Source: Isohypsibius dastychi (Eukaryota; Tardigrada; Eutardigrada; Parachela; Isohypsibiidae). From it: a stretch of 37,280 nucleotides of DNA. Of the stretch, positions 30,636-37,280 are shown piece by piece (the first letter of the stretch is position 1; the number at the start of each line of letters is the position of its first letter). The notes under the pieces are model-generated. The model was given only the letters and a program-made list of their open reading frames with translations. It had not been told where the DNA came from and did no database searches. The stretch spans positions 1-37,280 of the forward strand of contig JAQIWT010000090.1 in NCBI GenBank assembly GCA_034696485.1, read 5' to 3'. The translations under genes were made by a program, and so were the position numbers.

Positions 30636-31148
30636 ATGTCGTCCACATCGGTGGAACTGACGGTGCAAACACAGCCATCGCTTGAGGTTGAGAATGCTGG
30701 AGCTGAAATCATCCGAGCGAGAAATATTCAGTCACCGAGTATTCCAGAAAACATTCAATCCACGGTGAATATCAAAGAACTCCTACCAGTTGATCAAGGT
30801 GGTAACTACCTAGCCACCGTTTTTGGATGTATTGGTGTAACAGCGGACTCAGTTACCTGGATAGCAGCTAGCATAAAAGACAACACTGTGTTGTACAAGA
30901 GGAAACCCCTTGGTGAGCCATTGACTGATATTGAGCTCATCACTATCCGGCTGAATTGGTCGGTTTTTGGAATACATGTATGTCTGATGTTATTGGCAAC
31001 GGTATACTTTCTTTTACAAAATCTGGAGCCATGTAAGGACATGGGGAAACTACAACGTAATTTGAAAGTCTGGTTTACCGCGTTTGCTGCGCTACTGTTT
31101 GGCGCTTCTTTAATACTCAAAGTCATTGCCGTGATTTCTGCCGTTTGA
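30636..31148 (+). CDS. Two-TM membrane protein, unknown family
   Basis: Intact 170-codon frame from ATG at 30636, the longest clean frame of its part of the window. The first ~100 residues are polar, with one amphipathic stretch (NYLATVFGCIGVTADSV). Two membrane spans close the protein: residues about 107-127 (NWSVFGIHVCLMLLATVYFL) and 145-168 (VWFTAFAALLFGASLILKVI), separated by a short Lys-containing loop. The very C-terminus (ISAV) is inside or at the membrane. No signal peptide, so the N-terminus is probably cytosolic. The overlapping opposite frame (31126-30806) is shorter and less natural. It could be a host gene without introns or a late retroelement ORF; no family was recognised. Confidence 0.55.
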   Translation: MSSTSVELTVQTQPSLEVENAGAEIIRARNIQSPSIPENIQSTVNIKELLPVDQGGNYLATVFGCIGVTADSVTWIAASIKDNTVLYKRKPLGEPLTDIELITIRLNWSVFGIHVCLMLLATVYFLLQNLEPCKDMGKLQRNLKVWFTAFAALLFGASLILKVIAVISAV

Positions 31149-32790
31149 ATGCTCTCTCATTTCCGAATCAACCGGCTCAAATAAACCAGGAGAGATTCTT
31201 GTTTCCATCATAAACAAAGGATGGTACTGGAACAGAACTATAAATTATTAGCACGAACCTACTGTTTATTCTGAGTTTGCAGAACTGTGCCACCTTCATA
31301 GTTTAATAACCTTCGGTCAATCAACCTTGAACTTTACCGGGTGAAAACTGGCATTAATTTCTGTTTTGTGCTGATTGTGGAACAGAAAACCAAAAATGAA
31401 ACTCGATGGCTAACTTCAAGATATTTTGGATAAAGAACTGATAGGTACCGACACCAATAAGGAACGCAACATAGGGTAGGGCAATGAAGCATTCAATGAT
31501 CAATTCTAACTGGAGAGGCTGGGATCGTGCGTTGTTGACGTTTGAGCGTTAGTTTGATATAGACGGTAGTTTCTGAAAGAAACTAATGAGATCCGGGGGG
31601 GTTGGGGTGTAGAGTGGATCAGCGTTGTGATTCGAGATCAAAACAGAAGATGGGCGAGATTCTTCAACAGATTCTGACATGGTGTGGGTCAACGTATAAA
31701 AGCATTACTCGCGTTTGAAACAGGTCGTCTATTTCAGATCGTGGTGGAGAAAAGAACAGGGTAATATCAACATTTCTTCCACCCACCGAAAAGAATAACG
31801 CAGTCTAATACGATGTGATGCACTGTGCAGTTTGAAGAAGATGTTCGTTGAGAATGCTTCGGAAGTATACTATGCTATGAGTTACGGCTGTTGAAATTGT
31901 ACCCCCGGGGCAATTTTGTCATTGGCAATTGTATCCATTCTCTCTTGGCCATATGTCATCCGAATGTTCTCCGTCGCCTTTTTTTAAACTGAATTCCAGT
32001 TTGACTGCAATTGACTGTATTTTATTATTTTTCAAATGGTCTGAACTCTGAGGGACAGATTTTTGTGGTCAGACAACAGAAGAACTGGACAAGAATCAAC
32101 GGCCGTTCAAAGATCGCGACAGGGGTCATCCCGAAGTTTTATGTTTATTACCTCGAAGTTTCATCTGTAGAACTGTTTTCGATGTTCTGATGTACCTTCT
32201 TCCTAGGTTTAGAATTGTCCGCACCACTATTTCGTGGTGAAAACTGGGCATTCCATTGTATTGCAAAGCCTACACAAATATCAAAATCAGGTTCATCCTA
32301 GACAACTAGTCTTGGCTAGAGGAAGATTTCTTACAGCTCACAGAACCTGAGTATCGCAGAACAGGCTTCCGACCGCTGGGGCATATAACCGAGTAAAGTT
32401 ATTCGTACCTGGTTAGGTGTGTGACCTTTAAGTTAGGGGACGTATCTGAAAATCACCGGTCCGCGATACAACTGTTTTAGTCTTTATTTTGCAGGCGACG
32501 ATATTTCAAGTGCTCTAGTTCAATAAAGATCGGGGCTTTTGAACATTAAACAGTACTAAAATGGCCGGCAAAGTCGCATTCTGCTAAACAAGTAAATGTC
32601 AGTTGGCGTGCAGACGAAGATCAACCTTGTCTGTTAACTTAAAAGAAGGTAACATTCAGTTCATCGAACACCCACCACAGATAGACAAACTTGCCTCCAG
32701 GAAGAAAGTCTGAAAGCCGAAAACGAAATGTCAATAAGCTAAGAATATAATGAAAATGACATAAAGCCGCAAAATTAGATGTGCTGCCGT
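31149..32790. other. Long stretch without recognisable gene
   Basis: No open frame of note and no inverted or tandem repeat was seen by eye. AATAAA-like signals occur at about 31182 and 32522. It may hold introns or decayed repeats. Confidence 0.4.
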
Positions 32791-32803
32791 AATCTGAGTT
32801 CGG

Positions 32804-32848
32804 TATAAAAATGGCAGCATCAACGAAGTAAGCAATCATCATCTCAGT
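32804..32848 (+). promoter_or_regulatory. TATA box and initiator
   Basis: TATAAAA at 32804-32810 in GGTATAAAAATGG context. Initiator-like TCATC (A at 32838, 34 bases downstream) and TCAGT (32844-32848) follow, placing the likely start 35-45 bases before the ATG at 32882. Confidence 0.7.
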
Positions 32849-32881
32849 ATTCTCTCCTTCTCAACAAAGCTTACAGCGATC

Positions 32882-33479
32882 ATGGATTCACGCCGGTGCT
32901 TCATTTTACTAGTGGTTGCAGTCGGATGTGCAAACGCCCAAGCTTCATACAACCAGTCCTCCGCAATCGAATATTTCTCCGGAGATAGCTGCATCACAAC
33001 GGCCAACAATGTCATCGGAATGACAGTCAACTATTTGGACCTACCTGGTGGTCGCCCCGGTGTTATTGTGAGTAGCATTTTTATATGTACCATGGGCTAT
33101 GGTGACCTTTTACGCCAAAGGATAGTTTGTCCGCATTCACATTGCCTCTTTGACCTTGACTCACCTGACAGCTTTCCTTTCAGCCACTTGAAGTCCCACT
33201 GGGCAACCAAGTGCTCAATAACATTGTCTTCATTCCCCCATTCCTCGCAAACAACCAGAACAGTTATGATGGAGACGTTATAGCCATGGTACTTCCAGTG
33301 GGACCAGCGACAACCATAGTTGAAACTTATACTATCAACGGAGTCAACTTTCGCCAGACATTCACGGTAAGAGAAACTGGTGCATTCTTCGATCTGATAT
33401 CTCAGTTTTGCGTTCTCTCATCCAGGTCACCGTTGGTGGTGTTTGTGACAATCTGGCCACCACAACTGCTGCCTATTGA
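32882..33479 (+). CDS. Three-exon secreted protein, unknown family
   Basis: Exons 32882-33067, 33184-33366 and 33426-33479; both introns (116 and 59 bases) have GTGAGT/GTAAGA donors, TTTCAG/ATCCAG acceptors and phase 0, giving 140 residues. Residues 1-20 are a clear signal peptide (RRCFILLVVAVGCANAQ). The mature part is rich in Asn, Val and Thr, with only two Cys (GDSCITT near the start, GGVCDNL near the end) that could form one disulphide enclosing a beta-rich domain (NNIVFIPPFLANNQNSYDGD, VETYTINGVNFRQTFTV). A TATA box lies 72 bases upstream of the ATG and AATAAA at 33675. Everything expected of a live gene is present. No family recognised; lineage-specific secreted protein likely. Confidence 0.85.
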
Positions 33480-33674
33480 GGATTTACGCTCTTTCTGATG
33501 CGGGGCTGAACGGGAAAGTGCATGTGAAGTTTTGTACTTTATCGGTATTTTCTAGATTTTCTACGTTTTTCTTCATCATGAGAGACAGGATAACAATTTG
33601 ACTAACATGGAGTAAGATATCATGTAAGAAACGCTTTAACCCTAATTTGTTAACAATCTTGATCACGTGGCTGA

Positions 33675-33680
33675 AATAAA
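33675..33680 (+). terminator. Polyadenylation signal
   Basis: AATAAA 196 bases after the stop codon of the secreted-protein gene. Confidence 0.55.
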
Positions 33681-33812
33681 ACGAATCTAAAGAAAAGCAA
33701 CGCCATGCTTAGATGACATCGACTGCGGGGTCTATCAAACACGGCACACATTTAATTTTAGACTAACTCGCATGGAATACACTTGTGGCACTACAAGAAC
33801 GATGAGTTCCTA

Positions 33813-34142
33813 TCAGGGTACGAGAATTCTTGTTATTTGTTGAATTCTACTTATTCCAGCCAGAAACAAAGCTGACAAAAAACAAGTCAGAATGCCACCA
33901 AACTGTACCTGAAATGCGCTCCCTGCGGGAGCCTCCCCGGCATCTGAATTGATCGGTGCGGTGACGTCGTTGACAAAGAATGTGCCGCTTTGGAATGAGG
34001 TTGATCTCCGCGATCTGAATACACAATACGATCGAGGTTCGAAATGGTATTTTGCCTTTTTTACTTCGTCGAGCTCGAATGTCTCCTTCATGCAAAAATT
34101 CAGGGCAAGCTCAAATTTAGAGCTGCTGTAACTTGAGATCAA
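33813..34142 (-). CDS. Possible GPI-anchored protein, last exon
   Basis: A minus-strand frame of about 105 codons that starts inside an exon after a TTACAGCAG acceptor near 34133. It has two spaced Cys (LNFCMKETF, RSYCVFRS), a FFVNDVT stretch, then small residues (DAGEAPAGS) followed by a hydrophobic run (GGILTCFLSALFLAG), the usual layout of a GPI-attachment signal, though about 14 further polar residues follow, which is atypical. A GTACAG after TTTCAG at 33908 could instead be a splice donor. An overlapping shorter frame exists. Upstream exon with signal peptide not found. No family recognised. Confidence 0.4.
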   Translation of the reverse strand: MISSYSSSKFELALNFCMKETFELDEVKKAKYHFEPRSYCVFRSRRSTSFQSGTFFVNDVTAPINSDAGEAPAGSAFQVQFGGILTCFLSALFLAGISRIQQITRILVP

Positions 34143-34225
34143 TCAGCAGTTCTTCGCTACCTATGAATCCCGTCGGAAAACGATAATATGTTCTTCCTAA
34201 CAAACGAGAGATACCCATATATGAC

Positions 34226-34516
34226 ATGTATAACCATAATGTGGTAAGCGCATTCGAAATCCGCAAATATGACAACGCCGCCGCAGAGCGTCCATGTAGC
34301 ATATATTTTACTCAGCATGCGGAACTGCTCGTCAATAAAAGCGGCAGTTGGTTGTTAGAGTTCCCACATCAAGAATGTGATTTCCATTTCAATATCTGCC
34401 AGATGGATATTCCCTTGACCAACTCCCATCTCGAAGTCATCGGTTTCGCTTACATGTTAAAGCGAAGCGCAAGCAATGTGTCAGCGACGTCTCTTATGCA
34501 AACTGCAACGACATAA
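34226..34516 (+). CDS. Uncertain open frame
   Basis: 96 codons with Cys and Asn-glycosylation sites (NKSGSW, NVSATS) but no signal peptide, span or domain. Could be an exon of an extracellular protein. Weak support. Confidence 0.2.
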   Translation: MYNHNVVSAFEIRKYDNAAAERPCSIYFTQHAELLVNKSGSWLLEFPHQECDFHFNICQMDIPLTNSHLEVIGFAYMLKRSASNVSATSLMQTATT

Positions 34517-34960
34517 ACATACTCTCAGTACAGCTAAGCAAGCATGGACTATCTCCAATTTTTTTGTTGTCATGAATTTGTCAAGTTAAAGCTTGCTGTC
34601 CACCGATACCACACATTGCGTAGTCACACAGTCTGAAAGTTGTCGCCAGATGACATCTAGAAAAGAGCTCAATGACGCGGAGTTTGAATGAAAAGGCACA
34701 ACTTCCAATGTTAAGCGTTTTTCCGATATCTGCTTAGTTTTTCGTGAAATTCTCACATTCGATTCCTGTGAAACGAAACGGGTTCATTCGCTATGTTGAG
34801 TCGCAGGTTTTTTGTTTGCATTATTCAACTTCGATACGTGCTGGCATCAGTGCACTCAGGTGAGAAGCTCACCGCGAGCTTCGACATCTCTGTTGATCTC
34901 GGTGTTAGTTCAATTGCGTACAGAATACAGATGCGTTGGAATAAAGTGATTACAACGATG
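34517..34960. other. No confident gene
   Basis: A frame opening at 34793 has a hydrophobic start but overlaps the more convincing relic that follows. Nothing else supported. Confidence 0.3.
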
Positions 34961-35441
34961 GATCATTCCCGAGAACACCAGCACCAGGTGCACGTGTTTC
35001 AAATATATTGCATGTACATCGAGATAAGAACATACAGCGGCATTGCAGCCAAATTAGTATTTCAGAGGCAGGTGGGAGGACGTTAATATCTTCCGAGCAT
35101 AATTACGACGAACCGAACCGACTCCGCCAACACAAGCTCCAAGTACAACTGTTTCGAATATGACCATTGAAAATGAAAAAGAACGGCCGGATCATTTCAA
35201 TGCAGGTGGGGCCAAGTTGATATCTTCTGCGCGTTTGGGCGACTTCAGCATTGTATCGAGAGCTGGCGGTAAAACTTGAAAGAAATCAGGACCATCCAAA
35301 AACGAGTGCGCTCGATGCTGCACCGGTCAATGCAAGTTGGTAAAATTTGACGCAGATGTGAGTTTGTGCACGGGTTATGACGGAACTAAAGATATGAAGT
35401 TCGTGTACGAAGAGGATATTTCCATATTTACTAAAACTTAA
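34961..35441 (+). pseudogene. Extracellular-type relic with internal duplication
   Basis: Two successive segments encode similar sequence in slightly different frames: PAPGARVSNI then EAGGRTLISSE (34975-35090), and TQAPSTTVSNM then NAGGAKLISSA (35120-35235). A TGA follows at 35276-35278, after which a Cys-rich segment continues (NECARCCTGQCKLVKFD) to TAA at 35439-35441. The duplication is visible in the DNA too (AGGTGGG, TTAATATCTTC against TTGATATCTTC). A one-base shift and a stop indicate decay or missed introns. Confidence 0.4.
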
Positions 35442-35501
35442 ACTAAAAGTTTTCGAGACTTGGCGTAATCATGTTCAACAGAGAGAACATCGAATATTAA
35501 C

Positions 35502-36060
35502 ATGAAACTTTGGGTCAGGCATCTAGATCCAGCTGGAAAGATGAAATGTGTCGAGATGTGTTTCGCGAAGTCGCGTCATTCGATATTAGTAAAAGTGAAT
35601 GTCGACTCTAAAGGTCACGGATTAGCCCACTGCAGATTCTTGGTAACACTTCTGTTTCGTACGTGTTCTCTTGGGAGCGCCAGTCCATGCTATCAACCAC
35701 TCTCAGATCCACGAAACTTCCGTCAGTCACAAATGATAACACGTAAGTAACAGAACAGCAAGGTCAAGTTAGTAATCAGCCAACTCTCGAAACGAATTTT
35801 GACCCAAATTGTTTTCCTGTTCATGGTCTGGCGTTCATCAGATTCCACAACTGTGGTCAGCATTTCGAGTGTTCCGGCACCGAAGACGTTGGAAGGGCTC
35901 AGACTCATCGCTTATTCAAGTTTTGAGGTTTTTCAAAAGGCTGTATCCACAGCATCAACATGCAGCGTGCTTTGTCAAAAAAGCTGATACTGCAAAATCG
36001 TCGAATTTACAAACTCAACTAAACCTCGCACTGGATACAAAAGAACAATTGTTGGGAAGA
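35502..36060 (+). pseudogene. Cys-patterned relic, weakly PAN/Apple-like
   Basis: The first part (35502-35640) reads KMKCVEMCFAKSRHSILVKV, then LAHCRFL before a GTAACA donor-like site. A second part from about 35855 reads EGLRLIAYSSFEVFQKAV, STASTCSVLCQKS, a TGA, then YCKIVEFTNSTKP. The C-x3-C spacing with a following aromatic stretch and a later Cys recalls PAN/Apple domains of extracellular binding proteins, but the match is by eye and loose. The stop codon and competing frames (35809-36177) argue against a working gene. Confidence 0.3.
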
Positions 36061-36785
36061 TGGTTGGGGTTTTCAGCTGTTGGAATTTGGGAAAATCGGC
36101 TCAAATCAAGGACGTTGCAACTGCAAGACTTTTTTGGAAAGTCTCGCACTCGCATCGATGCCGTCATTAATGCGTGATTTTCTAAGCTTGCATCTGATGC
36201 ATTCAAATTCTTTCCGATGTGCATCGATGCCCCAATGACTGGAAAAAAATCACGAACAACTCGAAAAAAACAGTTAAGTTGAACCCATAAAACCTGAACT
36301 TCCGGTGCGGCTATAATGAAACTTTAGAAGACAGACACAAAATAAAGAAAGTTACTGAACACTCTACAAAATACTGCAGAACGAAGGCTGAAATTCCACT
36401 GTATGGATTCTGCTGATTTCAGCCCGTCTACCATGATCGCCATTTCGAATGCACACTGAGGCTGGCTCCACCCCCTTTTTTGGCCAGCCTTGCCGACTCA
36501 ACTCAACCTACCGTCCAACAAACAGCGCGAAGATGTGGAACAAAGAATCAGTTGCACATTTGCAAGTCATGCATTGATCTTTTATACGCAGAATCTACGT
36601 GTTTCTTTCGCTGATCGTTGTTTTGATTTTTCTCTACAGCTGAGCAGTTTTCCCCCTCGGATTTGTAATGTATGTTATTTTGCGAGAAGAAAGCACGAGT
36701 TGACGCTTGAGCAGATATTGATGGACATTTGAGCCATGATTCAAAAGCTAACCTACTCATCTTTCCCGAGCACTTTCCGAGGAGC
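36061..36785. other. No gene recognised
   Basis: A plus-strand frame (36490-36732) and its opposite (36760-36548) are open and featureless. Nothing supported. Confidence 0.35.
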
Positions 36786-37205
36786 CGGAATAAGGCATAT
36801 TTTCGGGTAAGACCGGAGCAACTTCGAATTTTTCAATTCTGACCTTCTATCTAAAGATCGGTAGCGGAATAGTGATGCTAGCCGGTTTTTAAAGCAATCG
36901 GATAAGCTCGCTTAACGGGATAAGGCCTTGTCCGTCTTCCTGTTAGATGATCAGATATTTTTAACCGGAATAGCGGCTATCCCATTTTCAAGCACTGAAG
37001 TGTTCCTTAGCGGGGTAAGCTATTCTGGGTCGTGAAAGTGATATCAATCGCTTTGTCCGAATAAGGTTATTACAAATTAGATCTGCTGTAATCACCGCAG
37101 CTGGAATAAGATAATCCATGTCTTGGCATTTGTTCAGATGTGTTCTACTAGAACTAAATCGTTTTTGCTCAACTTCGTTGAGCTGCCAAAACCGGAATAA
37201 TTTGT
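36786..37205 (+). repeat. Degenerate ~46-base repeat array around CCGGAATAAG
   Basis: Variants of CCGGAATAAGG occur at 36786, 36864, 36899, 36915, 36965, 37010, 37057, 37101 and 37191; from 36915 the spacing is 50, 45, 47, 44 and 90 (two units). Several copies extend into a dyad such as GGAATAGCGGCTATCC at 36967. No open frame runs through it. It may be a decayed satellite, part of a transposon end, or a cluster of protein-binding sites; it runs close to the right edge of the window. Confidence 0.65.
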
Positions 37206-37280
37206 TCCGGATTCCAGAATTTCGAATAACGTCAGTTTCCGGTTTTAATGTTGTTTTACAAAAGGGTCGCCAGATTGTGT

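Overview
The window looks like nuclear DNA of an invertebrate animal, gene-poor and rich in transposable elements. The signs are interrupted coding segments joined by short GT-AG introns (about 42-116 bases), extracellular and membrane domains typical of metazoans (an LDL-receptor class A repeat, a leucine-rich repeat, a chromodomain), a TATA-box gene with a signal peptide, and fossils of several eukaryotic transposon classes. No operons, Shine-Dalgarno sites or bacterial genes are visible. I cannot name the species from sequence alone.

Layout. 0-6 kb: an RS-rich reading frame on an 18-base tandem repeat, a lone LTR (1516-1825), a transmembrane-plus-tail relic, a spliced minus-strand gene of unknown function (3700-4356), a one-frameshift relic (5336-5576) and an intact chromodomain ORF (5728-6033). 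6-13 kb: an intron-containing dUTPase pseudogene, a minus-strand single-pass membrane protein gene, a zinc-finger gene cut at its 5' side by an LTR, a short paired-LTR retroelement (8583-10409) of BEL/Pao type by its primer-binding site, two further spliced minus-strand genes (10461-11252 and 11525-12194) and a signal-peptide LRR ORF. 13-28 kb is a nested transposon graveyard: a solo LTR with a 4-base target duplication (13126-13540); a Ty3/gypsy gag-protease-RT half on the minus strand (14.7-17.35 kb); inverted-repeat elements; a Ty3/gypsy integrase on the plus strand split around about 5 kb that holds a minus-strand hAT transposase and LDLa/transmembrane exons; then an envelope-like third reading frame (25.2-28.2 kb) itself split by a 1.0-kb TA-flanked inverted-repeat element. 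28-37 kb: another TA-flanked element, an intact two-TM protein (30636-31148), a clear three-exon secreted-protein gene with TATA box (32882-33479), Cys-patterned extracellular relics, and a degenerate ~46-base repeat array at the right end.

How it fits together. The host genes that remain readable are small, mostly secreted or membrane-bound, and not recognisable by family. They are separated, truncated or split by layered insertions whose order can be read from nesting: envelope-bearing Ty3/gypsy element first, then TA-flanked MITEs and probably hAT inside it. The retroelement halves face opposite ways on either side of an inverted-repeat-rich segment (17.4-18.95 kb), so a rearrangement, or two separate insertions, must be invoked. 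All statements rest on reading the sequence and manual translation; no database search was possible.
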